A DNA stretch of 44,772 bases, from NCBI GenBank assembly GCA_900769345.1, contig CAAGGJ010000028.1:1-44772 (forward strand). Reading direction: 5' to 3'. This DNA comes from Bacteroidales bacterium (GTDB lineage: Bacteria > Bacteroidota > Bacteroidia > Bacteroidales > Muribaculaceae). This document shows, one piece after another, positions 32,724-41,583 of the stretch (its first letter is position 1; every line of letters begins with the position of its first letter). The translations under genes were made by a program, and so were the position numbers. The notes beneath the pieces were generated by a model. It made no database searches. It worked only from the letters and a program-made list of their open reading frames with translations, and was not told the origin of the DNA.

Positions 32724-35192
32724 ATGAATTGTAAAAAAATCTGTAAATTCATTATCACATGCTGCATTGTAGCATCTTGTATTGTAGCCAATGCAGTGAC
32801 TCTCACCACCCGTTATGCCGAATTTCGCATCGACAAAAAAGGATTTATCACTCACATCATCGACCCCGGCAGCGGCATCAACTACGTGCCCGACGGCACT
32901 CCTTCGCCTCTGATGAAACTCTACACCGGTGGCGAAAACTATGTTCTGCCCGTGAAACTGCAAGCCAAAGGCAACGACTGGCAACTGAAATTCGAAAACG
33001 GCGCAGTGGCTCATCTTAAATGCTTGGTAAAGGGCGAATACCTATTCCTCAAGATCGAGAAACTCACCAATCGCCAAGGCGTGGAAGCCGTCACATGGGG
33101 ACCCTATGCCACCACTCTCAGCAAATATATAGGCGAAACCGTGGGCGTGGTGCGCGACGGCAAGTTTGCCATAGGCGTGCAGCCGCTCAACATAGTCACC
33201 ACCGAGGGTGTTCCCCACTTGGGCGATGATGCCACAGGCGGATTTTTTGTTCTCCCACTGCCGGGCGAGAAAGTCGACCCCGAATATCGCGATCGCATAG
33301 GCGAACAAGTGGCTGATATCGACGTCAATCGCACCGGCGACCTGCCCGAAGGTGTTCGCCAACTGCGCGGTAATGCCGCTGTGGTGCGCCCCTATGGCAG
33401 CGATGTGCAGTTTTTTGCCCGCGATTGGCGCACAGCTCGCACCGTCGACCTCTACGGCCGTCGCCAGCACATTGTGGCTCTCGATGTAGATTTCATAGGT
33501 TCTTCGATAGCCCTCTTTGCCTCGCCCGACACCGCTGCACTCGATGTGATAGGCAATATCGAAGTTGCCGAAGGCCTTCCGCACCCCACTATTAACGGTG
33601 AATGGATTAAAAAACGCAAAAACCTGAATCCGGCTTATATGCTCTACGAAGGCGGCTCGCTCGACAATGCACTCAACTACGCCGATTCTTGCCAATTCAA
33701 CCTTGTGCACATAGGAGATGTGTTTAAGAGTTGGGGGCACTTCGACCTTCACACCGGCCGATTCCCCAACGGAGCTGCCGACATCAAGCGATTTACCGAT
33801 AAGGCTCGCAGCCGCGGCATCGAAATAGGTGTGCACACCCTCACCATGTTCACATCCACTTCCGACCCTTATGTAAGCCCCGCTGCATGCGACCAACTTG
33901 CCATATCCGGGTCTTCAAACGTAACCAAAGCCATCAGCGCCACCGACACTGAAATCGAAGTGGCTTCGCCCGAATTTTTCACATATCTCGGCGAGACTCA
34001 CTCGGCTAAAATAGGCACCGAGATAGTGTCGTATCGCGCCATATCGAAAGAAGCGCCCTACCGCTTGCTCGACTGCACACGCGGCCAGTTCGGCACCAAG
34101 CCGCAAGCACATGCTGCAGGTGCTAAAATCGACAAACTCGTCAACAACTGCTACCACGGATTCTTCCCCGACATCAATCTTCAGCAAGTGATGGCACACC
34201 GCCTTGCCGAGGTGTGCAACGAGACCGGAATAGGACTTATGGACTTCGACGGCTATTATGGCGGCTCTCCTACAGGCCACGGCATACTCGGATCGGCCAT
34301 GTTTGCCAAGAAATGGTACGAAGACCTCAACAAGGGTATGATAAACTGCGGCTCATCGGTTTACAACTACTATTGGCACATCTATTCATTTATGAACTGG
34401 GGCGAACCATGGTATAACGACCTTCGCCAAAGTCAAGTGCTCTATCGCCTCGAGAATCAGCGATATTTCGAACGAAATCTTATGAAGGGTATGCTTGGAT
34501 GGTTTAAGTTGGAGCAAACCTATCGTCCCGAAGATATAGAGTGGATACAGGCACGCAGCGCCGGATTCGATGCCGGCTACTTGCTTCGCGTAGACGAAAG
34601 CGTGGAGAAAAACGGATTCAAGAGCCAACACTTCGAGGCCATTCGCCAATGGCAAAAGGTGCGCAAAGGCGACTACTTCACCGCCGAACAGCGCGAAGCA
34701 TTGAAGAATCCCAAGAATGAGTTTCACCTCAGCGCCATCGACGAAAACCACTGGTCGCTCAAGAGCGTAACTCTCAAGGGCGGAAACCGTCACAAATATC
34801 GCATGGTGCAAACCGGCGAACCATTAATAAGCCGATACACCTTCCACAACCCTTATGAGGCTCAGCCCATACAATTCTATGCCTATGTAGAAGGTGGCGA
34901 AAACACCGAAGGTACCATCTCGAATGTGGTGCTTCAAGTGGAAGGCGCAGCCGCTGTGGAAGTGCCTGTGGCACTCAAATCCGGCGATCGCATCTATAGC
35001 GACGGCAAGAATATATTCGTGTGCAACCACACTTGGCAGCACAAAGCAAGCTATCCTTTGCCCGCCACAGCCCTCTGGAGCGATGGCGACAACAACCTCA
35101 CCATAGCCTGCGACTTCTCGAGCGCCAATGCTCCCGCCATTCGGTTCGAATTCAAAGCCCTCGGCAACGAGCAGATAATATCAGCACGATAA
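32724..35192 (+). CDS. Large secreted protein resembling a glycoside hydrolase
   Basis: An 822-residue exported protein with signal peptide (about 1-24). Residues about 25-290 look like an N-terminal beta-sandwich (super-sandwich as in GH31/GH36/GH66-like enzymes). Residues about 300-640 look like a TIM barrel, with HIGDVFKSWGHFD, GIEIGVHTLTMFTS and the acidic GIGLMDFDGYYGG near residues 500-512, a good candidate for a catalytic aspartate. An insertion at about residues 400-470 carries KIGTEIVSYRAI and RGQFGT, a pattern that I also associate with phage tail-type repeats. A C-terminal beta domain (about 680-822) follows. It is monocistronic and lacks neighbouring Sus genes. The hydrolase call rests on fold-like features and is tentative. 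Confidence 0.6.
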   Translation: MNCKKICKFIITCCIVASCIVANAVTLTTRYAEFRIDKKGFITHIIDPGSGINYVPDGTPSPLMKLYTGGENYVLPVKLQAKGNDWQLKFENGAVAHLKCLVKGEYLFLKIEKLTNRQGVEAVTWGPYATTLSKYIGETVGVVRDGKFAIGVQPLNIVTTEGVPHLGDDATGGFFVLPLPGEKVDPEYRDRIGEQVADIDVNRTGDLPEGVRQLRGNAAVVRPYGSDVQFFARDWRTARTVDLYGRRQHIVALDVDFIGSSIALFASPDTAALDVIGNIEVAEGLPHPTINGEWIKKRKNLNPAYMLYEGGSLDNALNYADSCQFNLVHIGDVFKSWGHFDLHTGRFPNGAADIKRFTDKARSRGIEIGVHTLTMFTSTSDPYVSPAACDQLAISGSSNVTKAISATDTEIEVASPEFFTYLGETHSAKIGTEIVSYRAISKEAPYRLLDCTRGQFGTKPQAHAAGAKIDKLVNNCYHGFFPDINLQQVMAHRLAEVCNETGIGLMDFDGYYGGSPTGHGILGSAMFAKKWYEDLNKGMINCGSSVYNYYWHIYSFMNWGEPWYNDLRQSQVLYRLENQRYFERNLMKGMLGWFKLEQTYRPEDIEWIQARSAGFDAGYLLRVDESVEKNGFKSQHFEAIRQWQKVRKGDYFTAEQREALKNPKNEFHLSAIDENHWSLKSVTLKGGNRHKYRMVQTGEPLISRYTFHNPYEAQPIQFYAYVEGGENTEGTISNVVLQVEGAAAVEVPVALKSGDRIYSDGKNIFVCNHTWQHKASYPLPATALWSDGDNNLTIACDFSSANAPAIRFEFKALGNEQIISAR

Positions 35193-35216
35193 GGCTTCAA
35201 TTATTTTCATATCTAT

Positions 35217-35259
35217 AAGCCCGCCCACGAGACACCACACTCCCGGCGGGCTTATTTTG
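35217..35259 (+). terminator. Terminator of the large secreted protein gene
   Basis: AAGCCCGCC at 35217-35225 pairs perfectly with GGCGGGCTT at 35245-35253, followed by ATTTTGT. Confidence 0.75.
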
Positions 35260-35339
35260 TATACCCACCTAAGGTGCTGCTAATCAACACTATTTCACAT
35301 CATTGCTTCTACGCCCCCTACCATACACAAAATCTCATC

Positions 35340-35461
35340 TCACTCAAACACCGAAAGGAAGTCGTAAAGCGGGAGATTCTTCATCCATTGTTGGTCGTAA
35401 GGTCCTAACATAGATATGCGTATACCCTTGAGTTTGGGATTGTTGGTAATGAATGTACGCA
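35340..35461 (-). other. Out-of-frame 3' tail of the DUF4143 ATPase gene
   Basis: Minus-strand translation in the shifted frame gives RTFITNNPKLKGIRISMLGP, then YDQQWMKNLPLYDFLSVFE and a stop at 35340-35342. This is the expected C-terminus of the ATPase family. Adding one base between 35461 and 35462 joins it to the upstream frame as KSKS-L-RTF, so a single-base deletion is indicated. Confidence 0.8.
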
Positions 35462-36631
35462 CGATTTCGATTTCACATTCACCTCGGCTTTTACCTCAAT
35501 AGGACAAACGGCGCAACCATTTTGAACCAAAAAATCGATTTCGATGGTGGAATTAGGCACACTATAGTAATAAACAGTCTTGCCGCGTTGGCGCAGAGCA
35601 TTATGCACATACAGTTCGGTAAATGCGCCCTTATATTCCTTAAAAATGTCGTTTCCCACCAGGATTGCCGATGCAGGAGCATCGGACAAAGCGCCCAACA
35701 AGCCCACATCGAGCATAAATAACTTAAAAGCATCACGGTACTCATAGAATTTCAGCGGCATCTCAGGCTTGGTCACACGATTCACTTTATACACCAGTCC
35801 GGCATCGATAAGCCAGTCAATGGCCATCTCAAAATCGGCAGCACGGGCACCGCTACGAACAGCTCCGTAGATAAATTTCTTGTTTTCCTTAGCCAACTGC
35901 GAGGGAATGGAATCCCACACCATATTGATGCGCGGCACCACATTAGTAGGCGCATGCTTAGAGAAATCACGCCTATAGTTCTGCAAAATAGTGTTCTGAA
36001 TATTCCTTACAGCCGTCAATTCTCGACTTTCTACATAGTTCTTCACCACTTCGGGCATACCACCAACATAGAAATATTGTCGCAACAAGTCGATGTATTT
36101 TTCTCTAATAGTCTCTATCACTTCGGTTTTACCCTCGTGCAGAAGCTTCACCATCATTTCGTTACCCATAGCCAATAGAAATTCCTCAAAACTCATAGGA
36201 TAGACCGGGAGAATCTCCACCTTGCCCACAGGGAACGACTCATGCGAGTGAAGCGACAGTCCGAGCAGCGATCCGGCTACAGCTATGTGCAATTCGGGCA
36301 TATCCTCACAGAAAAACTTCAAAGCAGTAATGGCTCGAGGACATTCCTGAATCTCATCGAGCACCAAAATTGTGGTGCCCGGCTTGATGTCAACGCCACT
36401 AAGTGCCGACAGAGCCAGTAGAATGTCGGCCGTATTGCTCGTGGAGAGAAACACCTCTCTTGCCTTGTCGTTGCGGTCAAGCGAAAAATAAGCCATTTGC
36501 GCAAATTCTCGATTGGCAAATTCTGTGAGAATGTAGGTCTTTCCCACCTGCCGCGCCCCGTTCAGAATAAGAGGCTTTCGCTCTACTTTATTCTTCCATT
36601 CTATAAGGTCTTGATATATAAATCTTTTCAT
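35405..36631 (-). CDS. AAA+ ATPase of the DUF4143 type, C-terminus frameshifted
   Basis: As read, 408 residues starting at MKRFIYQDLIEWK; an upstream in-frame extension to 36775 is noncoding. The P-loop is NGARQVGKTYI (about residues 21-31), with Walker B LVLDEIQECP and sensor-like AVAGSLLG. The C-terminal nuclease-like DUF4143 part carries YHNALRQRG-type and EIDFLVQNG...VEVKA segments, here VHNALRQRGKTVYYY and STIEIDFLVQNGCAVCPIEVKAE. Natural roles of this abundant family in Bacteroidetes are unclear. A missing base between 35461 and 35462 puts the last 40 residues out of frame; the conserved core up to EVKA is intact, so partial function is possible. A sequencing or assembly error is the alternative. 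Confidence 0.85.
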   Translation of the reverse strand: MKRFIYQDLIEWKNKVERKPLILNGARQVGKTYILTEFANREFAQMAYFSLDRNDKAREVFLSTSNTADILLALSALSGVDIKPGTTILVLDEIQECPRAITALKFFCEDMPELHIAVAGSLLGLSLHSHESFPVGKVEILPVYPMSFEEFLLAMGNEMMVKLLHEGKTEVIETIREKYIDLLRQYFYVGGMPEVVKNYVESRELTAVRNIQNTILQNYRRDFSKHAPTNVVPRINMVWDSIPSQLAKENKKFIYGAVRSGARAADFEMAIDWLIDAGLVYKVNRVTKPEMPLKFYEYRDAFKLFMLDVGLLGALSDAPASAILVGNDIFKEYKGAFTELYVHNALRQRGKTVYYYSVPNSTIEIDFLVQNGCAVCPIEVKAEVNVKSKSCVHSLPTIPNSRVYAYLC

Positions 36632-36650
36632 ACTGGTGACACAATTTTTG

Positions 36651-36725
36651 TGACGAATATTTAGTGCAAAGATACATTTTTCTTGACGAATAATTGGGTG
36701 TTGAGCACATTTTTTCTTGACGAAT
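36651..36725 (-). repeat. Three phased repeats around the ATPase promoter
   Basis: TGACGAAT occurs at 36651, 36684 and 36718, 33 and 34 bp apart; each copy has a preceding T-rich stretch (ACATTTTTCT or close variants). The -7 element lies between the first and second. Spacing of about three helical turns suggests cooperative binding of one regulator, possibly the ATPase's own partner. Confidence 0.7.
36667..36674 (-). promoter_or_regulatory. Promoter -7 element of the ATPase gene
   Basis: Minus-strand TATCTTTG matches TAnnTTTG, 36 bp before the start codon and embedded in the phased repeats. Confidence 0.6.
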
Positions 36726-36745
36726 GGTTTGAGAATGCTTAATCT

Positions 36746-36755
36746 GGGGGGGGGG
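36746..36755. repeat. Homopolymer of ten G
   Basis: An uninterrupted run of ten G in the 209-bp space between the ATPase start and the lipoprotein stop. Such tracts can slip and alter promoter activity, but may also cause assembly errors. Confidence 0.85.
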
Positions 36756-36758
36756 TAA

Positions 36759-36798
36759 AGCAAAATAGGCTGCACTCATCCCTGAGTGAACAGCCTAT
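36759..36798 (-). terminator. Terminator of the DUF4840-like lipoprotein gene
   Basis: ATAGGCTG-CACTCA pairs with TGAGTG-A-CAGCCTAT (36765-36798) around a short loop; on the minus strand TTTTGCTTT follows. Confidence 0.7.
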
Positions 36799-36840
36799 CG
36801 CCTTAAGAATTAAAAAGAATATTGCTTAATTATTAGAGAG

Positions 36841-37476
36841 TTAACTGTAGATTCTGTTTTGAAATAGGTCGAAAGCGAATGTTGTAGGGGCGAAATTGTC
36901 CATTTCGGTCATTTCTTCGCCAGAGCCTACGAGCACCTTGGTTGCCACAAGTTCGAACTTCAGGTTGCCGTCATCTACCGTGTAAATGCCTATGCTTTTT
37001 GCATCGATAGCCACCTCGATATTGATAGTCAGAGCTTCTTCGCCCTCGATAGCCGATGGAATGGTCATCGACATCTTTAGTGGTTCGGCATTAAAGGCAA
37101 GGCTGATGATGTTGCCATCGGCGTTTACCACAGGGTTGTAGGCAATCTTATACTCCACATTGCCAAGGGCTTCCATAATCTGGTCGGCAGCGGCTTCGTC
37201 GCCCACTATCGATAGCACTATGTCCTTCACAGGCAGATTGTCGAAGCAAACCGATGTGCCATCTAATTTTGCAGTTACTTTCACGCCCGATGGTTCCTCT
37301 GTTTCGCTTTCGGGAGCTACTGATGAGGCACTCATAGTGCCATAGTATTCACCAAGCATTACTTCGGGAGACACCTTTGGCTCATCATCGTCATCGCTGC
37401 ACGATGCGAAACAAAATGAAAAACCTAACAACATCATTGCGACGAACACATTCGCCGATTCAAATAATCTTTTCAT
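36841..37476 (-). CDS. DUF4840-like surface lipoprotein
   Basis: A 211-residue lipoprotein with signal peptide and lipobox FASC (Cys26). Cys is followed by SDDDDE, an acidic stretch similar to the export signal that places Bacteroidetes lipoproteins on the outside of the cell. The mature part opens with VMLGEYYGTMSA and contains long beta strands (GVKVTAKLDGTSVCFDNLPVKD); this looks like the DUF4840 family seen in Bacteroides, whose function is unknown. It is monocistronic with its own terminator. About 270 bp upstream (37477-37750) I see no further feature. Confidence 0.75.
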   Translation of the reverse strand: MKRLFESANVFVAMMLLGFSFCFASCSDDDDEPKVSPEVMLGEYYGTMSASSVAPESETEEPSGVKVTAKLDGTSVCFDNLPVKDIVLSIVGDEAAADQIMEALGNVEYKIAYNPVVNADGNIISLAFNAEPLKMSMTIPSAIEGEEALTINIEVAIDAKSIGIYTVDDGNLKFELVATKVLVGSGEEMTEMDNFAPTTFAFDLFQNRIYS

Positions 37477-37750
37477 GTCTTTTTTTTAATTAGTTTTGAT
37501 TAATAAAATAGTAAATGTACTGTTTTGGTTATATATATCGTTTATATTAACCCTTCTATATATTAATCTTCGCAACTGCCAAAATCTTGCATCGTCCGAC
37601 AGTTAATATATGCTAAAAATCGAGCCGGAGATGCAAGTCTTTGGCTTATAGACAATAAAACAGAATTGATGTGTCTCCCGGTAATATATCGTGGGCATCG
37701 TGTAGATACTGCTTGCTGTGGGGGAGAGGTGTAGATTCTATTCTATGGCG

Positions 37751-39034
37751 TTATCGCTTTTGCGCGGCTACGCTGAGCAGGCGGTGGCCTATGCGGCAAT
37801 AGAGGCACTTGCGCTTCTCGCAATACTCGCGACGGAGCTGTATAAGCGCTTGTGAGGTGAGGGCGTCGGGGCATTTGATGCCGGCATGGGTGAATTGTGC
37901 CACTATCGAGCAGTTCTCGGGCTTGAGATCTTGCAGCAGTGCTACTGCCTTGTCGGCGAGGCGGCTATCGCGCAGCACCTCGGAGCGGGCGTAGAACAGG
38001 GGCGCTACGGTGTTGATGAGCAGGATGTCGATGCTGCGATTGCCGAGTGCGCGACTTTCTATCTCCGACGGCTTGCCGAAGGAGTAGTGATTTGCCCAAT
38101 ATCCGCTCAGTGTGATGGTGAAAATCTCGCGCAGGGCTTTCTCGTCGGGGGCATCGATGATGCGGCTCATGAGTTTGAACCCGCCGTACACAAATCGGGC
38201 GAGCATGGCTATGCGCCGATGTGGAAAATTCTGCGGGCGAATGCGAAACATCTTCCAGCCGTGACTTTCGAGCGGCTGCAGTTGGAATTTATTGGCGAGG
38301 AAGGCATATTCGGAGCATAGTTGCTGAAAATAGGCATCGTCGGGGAAAGCATCGGGATATAGCATCCCGGCTTGGCCGAAAAGAAATGCCTCGATTTGCA
38401 GCAACGAGTCGCTGTGCTTTTGCATCAGATGCAGCGGTGCACGGCGTGCCAAGCGCTCAAAGGCGTCGTTGTTGATGCCGAAACCTAAGTTGCGCGCCAG
38501 TGCCACATAGCACACATCCTCCCAACTGCCGCTAAAGGCATCGTAGAGTTCGAGCATACGGTCGGCCTTGCTCTGCAATCGCTCAAAGGCGAGCGACTCC
38601 ATCCACTCGGTGATAAACAGTTGGGGAATCTGACTGATGCGTTCGGCACACGGCAGTTCGATGGTGGAATTGACTAATTGATGATAACTATCGCTGAAAT
38701 GAGGATTGGGCGTAAGCACCAATTGGGGAATGCGCATACCGTCGGTGCGATACACCGGAGCGTCGTCTTTTTCCACCACATGCAGTATCACCGAATCGTA
38801 GGCGCGGTCCATGTGATGATTATGCCGACGCCAATCGCTGGCTCTGACATGTATCTCCACATTGCCTGCCCACATCTCGCCGTCGATTTCCACCTTGGCG
38901 TTGAAAAAGTCGGGGCCGGCATCGGTGTTGAGCCGCCCGGGATCTATCACACGCACCTTTAGGCCATCGTTTGTCACCATGTCCTCGCTCAGATAGAGCC
39001 TATTTGCCCATATGTATTGCATCAACTTCTCCAT
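37751..39034 (-). CDS. DUF2851 family protein
   Basis: A 427-residue cytoplasmic protein. The ATG at 39034 (MEKLMQYIWANRLYLSEDM) is chosen because family members start LQYIW-like; an in-frame start at 39106 would add a hydrophobic leader not usual in the family. Conserved segments include GRLNTDAGPDFFNAKVEIDG, WAGNVEIHVRASDWRRHNHH, YDSVILHVV and a cysteine-rich end CEKRKCLYCRIGHRLL. The DAGPDF and GNVEIHV-x-SDW motifs look like a nuclease-type metal site, but the biochemical role is unknown. It is divergently oriented to the porin gene. Confidence 0.9.
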   Translation of the reverse strand: MEKLMQYIWANRLYLSEDMVTNDGLKVRVIDPGRLNTDAGPDFFNAKVEIDGEMWAGNVEIHVRASDWRRHNHHMDRAYDSVILHVVEKDDAPVYRTDGMRIPQLVLTPNPHFSDSYHQLVNSTIELPCAERISQIPQLFITEWMESLAFERLQSKADRMLELYDAFSGSWEDVCYVALARNLGFGINNDAFERLARRAPLHLMQKHSDSLLQIEAFLFGQAGMLYPDAFPDDAYFQQLCSEYAFLANKFQLQPLESHGWKMFRIRPQNFPHRRIAMLARFVYGGFKLMSRIIDAPDEKALREIFTITLSGYWANHYSFGKPSEIESRALGNRSIDILLINTVAPLFYARSEVLRDSRLADKAVALLQDLKPENCSIVAQFTHAGIKCPDALTSQALIQLRREYCEKRKCLYCRIGHRLLSVAAQKR

Positions 39035-39090
39035 TAAGGCAAAAATAAACAGAAAAATCGATGTTTGCGCTATAAGTCGGCATTTTTTAT

Positions 39091-39098
39091 TACCTTTG
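39091..39098 (+). promoter_or_regulatory. Promoter -7 element of the porin gene
   Basis: TACCTTTG matches TAnnTTTG, 48 bp before the porin start. A TTTG lies 24 bp upstream, slightly farther than ideal. Confidence 0.5.
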
Positions 39099-39146
39099 CA
39101 TTTCATTTTTTAGAGAACATCTCAAACTCAATCATTTAGAGACGAT

Positions 39147-40286
39147 ATGACAAATTATGCAAAATGGGCATTGCTTGCTGCGATGTTGGTTATGCCCGCC
39201 TTGAATGTCGCTGCTGCCGACAATAGCAGCACCGGCACCGAAAACAAATCGAATTCAGCCGCATCGGCCATCAAAACAGTCACTCAGAACACCACTTTCG
39301 GTGGTTACGTCATAGGCTCTGCCTCGCTCAGCAATCAAGATGAGGCTGTCCACTCCAACTTTCAGTTGCGTCTTGCGCGACTTTATGCCAAGGGCAAAAT
39401 AGGCGATTTTGCCTATCAACTGCAGATGCAAGTGAGTGGTGTGGGCGGTAGCACCGGCGAGAAGGGTCCTCGCATTGTAGATGCTTGGGGCGAATGGCAG
39501 CATTTCTCGTTTGCTCGCATCAAATTCGGTCAGTTCAAACGCGCTTTCTTGTTCGAAAATCCCATGAATCCGTGGGACATAGGGTTCGGCACTTATTCGC
39601 AACTCACATCGAAACTCTCGGGTATGAGCGACCGCTGTGGCGAGCACGACAGCAATGGCCGCGACATAGGTGTGCAACTTCAAGGCGACCTCCTGCCCAT
39701 AGCCAACCATAGCCGCCACCTGATTCACTATCAAGTGGGCCTGTGGACCGGTAACGGCATCAATCACGCCGACAACAATTCGCACAAAGACCTCATCGGC
39801 GGCATCTATGTGATGCCTGTCAAAGGCTTGAAAGTGGGCGCTTGGGGCTGGAACGGCCGCTACACCTCGAGCACCAACATCACCGTCGACCGCAAGCGCT
39901 GGGCTGCCGGATTTGCCTACGACGGCGCGTTTATCGCTCGCGCCGAATATGCTCACAGCTATGGCTACAAGGTGAGCGACTATGTGGCTGAGACCGACTC
40001 GTGGAAAAATTCCAACAAGAGCGAAGGCTGGTATGTGATGGCCGGTGCTCCGGTAACTCGCGACAAAAAACTGCGCATCTTTGCCAAGGTGGACAGCTAC
40101 AGCGACTATCTGCACCTCGACTACTCTACCACTAAAAACATTTATGGGCTCACTGCCGAATATTGGTTTATGAAAAATCTCAAACTGCAACTTAACGCCA
40201 ACACCATCAACGACAAAGCCACCACTCATAAGGGCAAGGACGGCAAGTACTCTACACTCGATTTGCAACTCTACTGGCGTTTCTGA
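39147..40286 (+). CDS. Outer-membrane porin of the phosphate-selective (OprO/OprP) type
   Basis: A 379-residue exported barrel with signal peptide (about 1-24, ending VAAAD). Barrel strands such as FQLRLARLYAKGKIGDFAYQLQMQV, IVDAWGEWQHFSFARIKFGQFKRAF and the terminal DLQLYWRF fit the porin O/P family. These trimeric pores pass phosphate or other anions, but selectivity varies in Bacteroidetes. A serine/asparagine-rich linker at about 26-45 is unusual but harmless. The next gene has its own -7 element, so co-transcription is not required. Confidence 0.85.
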   Translation: MTNYAKWALLAAMLVMPALNVAAADNSSTGTENKSNSAASAIKTVTQNTTFGGYVIGSASLSNQDEAVHSNFQLRLARLYAKGKIGDFAYQLQMQVSGVGGSTGEKGPRIVDAWGEWQHFSFARIKFGQFKRAFLFENPMNPWDIGFGTYSQLTSKLSGMSDRCGEHDSNGRDIGVQLQGDLLPIANHSRHLIHYQVGLWTGNGINHADNNSHKDLIGGIYVMPVKGLKVGAWGWNGRYTSSTNITVDRKRWAAGFAYDGAFIARAEYAHSYGYKVSDYVAETDSWKNSNKSEGWYVMAGAPVTRDKKLRIFAKVDSYSDYLHLDYSTTKNIYGLTAEYWFMKNLKLQLNANTINDKATTHKGKDGKYSTLDLQLYWRF

Positions 40287-40363
40287 CAACAAAAAAGCCA
40301 TTTTTGAGCAATTCTGAACACTTTCGGCACAATTACGAACAGCGTAAAAACGCACTGTTTAGG

Positions 40364-40371
40364 TAATTTTG
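40364..40371 (+). promoter_or_regulatory. Promoter -7 element of the PCMD-like gene
   Basis: TAATTTTG matches TAnnTTTG, 28 bp before the start codon at 40399. Confidence 0.5.
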
Positions 40372-40398
40372 CACAGAAAATTTTTACGACTTACGACT

Positions 40399-41364
40399 AT
40401 GAGAAATTTAGACTTCAGAGCATTAGTTACAATCATCGTCATAGTGTTTGCATCCAACTGTTTGCAAGCTCAAGAGTTGATAAAATATGGCGACTTCAAT
40501 TCGTGGATTACTCGCAATATCAAGGAATCGTCGGTATTGGGCGGCAACACCAAGAGCGTGTATGAGATAGGTCCCACACAGACCATCACCGGAGCCAAGG
40601 CTTACAGCAACCTCGGCGGCTCGCCGTGGGCTACATCGAATGTCTACGCCAAAGTGATGGGCGTGGTGAAGTGCAGCAATGCCGTGGTGCCCGAAGACCG
40701 CGCCGGACATGGTAAATGCGCCAAACTCAGCACCATACTCGAGCACGTAAAAGCGCTCGGCATCATCAATATGGATGTGCTCGTGAGCGGCAGCATTTTC
40801 CTTGGCGAGATTCAAGAACCCATCACCAGCAGCAAGAGCCCCTACAGCAAGATGGAGATGGGTATCCCATTCACCAAACGTCCCAAATACTTGCAATTCG
40901 ACTATAAAGTGAGCGTACCCGAAGGTGGCACTCGCATCTATAGCAGCGGCTTCGGCAAGAAAAAGACCCTCCAAGGTCAAGACTATGCCGAAGTGTATGT
41001 GCTGCTGCAACGCCGCTGGGAAGATGCCGACGGCAATCTGCACGCCGCTCGCGTGGGCACCGGTCGCGAACGATTTGGCAAAACCACTGCCGCTTGGGTC
41101 AACTCTCACCGCATGACCATTCACTATGGCGACATCAGCAACGAATCGTTCTACAAACCCTGGATGGGACTGCTCAACGGCGATGTTGTGTACTATGCTC
41201 GCAATAGCAAAGGCAAGATGGTGAAAGTGATAGAAGAAAAGTGGGACGACGCCAATGCCACACCTACACACGTGTTGGTGATGGCATCATCGGGCTGCGG
41301 CGTGGCTTACACCGGCACCGTGGGCATGACCCTATGGATTGACAATGTGGCATTCGGCTACTAA
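40399..41364 (+). CDS. Secreted PCMD-like (putative carbohydrate metabolism domain) protein
   Basis: A 321-residue exported protein starting MRNLDFRALVTII; an in-frame start at 40369 is less likely because it overlaps the -7 element. Signal peptide about 1-24 (ending CLQAQ). The mature part opens ELIKYGDFNSW, continues with jelly-roll-like strands (KRPKYLQFDYKVSVPEGG, DYAEVYVLLQRRWED) and ends WIDNVAFGY, the layout of Bacteroidales PCMD proteins, which often bind glycans. No lipobox is seen, so it is probably periplasmic or secreted. Its terminator follows at 41422. Confidence 0.75.
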   Translation: MRNLDFRALVTIIVIVFASNCLQAQELIKYGDFNSWITRNIKESSVLGGNTKSVYEIGPTQTITGAKAYSNLGGSPWATSNVYAKVMGVVKCSNAVVPEDRAGHGKCAKLSTILEHVKALGIINMDVLVSGSIFLGEIQEPITSSKSPYSKMEMGIPFTKRPKYLQFDYKVSVPEGGTRIYSSGFGKKKTLQGQDYAEVYVLLQRRWEDADGNLHAARVGTGRERFGKTTAAWVNSHRMTIHYGDISNESFYKPWMGLLNGDVVYYARNSKGKMVKVIEEKWDDANATPTHVLVMASSGCGVAYTGTVGMTLWIDNVAFGY

Positions 41365-41421
41365 ACCCATCCGCTCTTCCCAATAGATTATTATTCATCG
41401 TTTTTCACACACTTATATATC

Positions 41422-41461
41422 ATCGCCTCGGCTCTTACTCTCGGCCGAGGCGATTATTTTG
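41422..41461 (+). terminator. Terminator of the PCMD-like gene
   Basis: ATCGCCTCGGC at 41422-41432 pairs with GCCGAGGCGAT at 41444-41454, followed by TATTTTGT. Confidence 0.75.
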
Positions 41462-41520
41462 TGCATTGGCACATAATAGCTGTTGCATCTTGCACGCCGT
41501 TAGACTTCGACGGCGTTTTC

Positions 41521-41551
41521 TTGGCATTTATTAGAAAAAATTATAACTTTG
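41521..41551 (+). promoter_or_regulatory. Promoter of the aroQ operon
   Basis: TTG at 41521-41523 and TAACTTTG at 41544-41551, 20 bp apart, 32 bp before the aroQ start. Confidence 0.65.
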
Positions 41552-41583
41552 CACATTAATAACTATAAACATACATCGGAAAA

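Noticed and set aside
36651..36725. A small CRISPR array
   Set aside because: Only three short repeats, within a promoter, with no cas genes; the repeat core is far shorter than CRISPR repeats.
39255..40355. A 366-codon open frame antisense to the porin gene
   Set aside because: It mirrors the porin codon structure, has no signal or motif and overlaps the porin over nearly its whole length.
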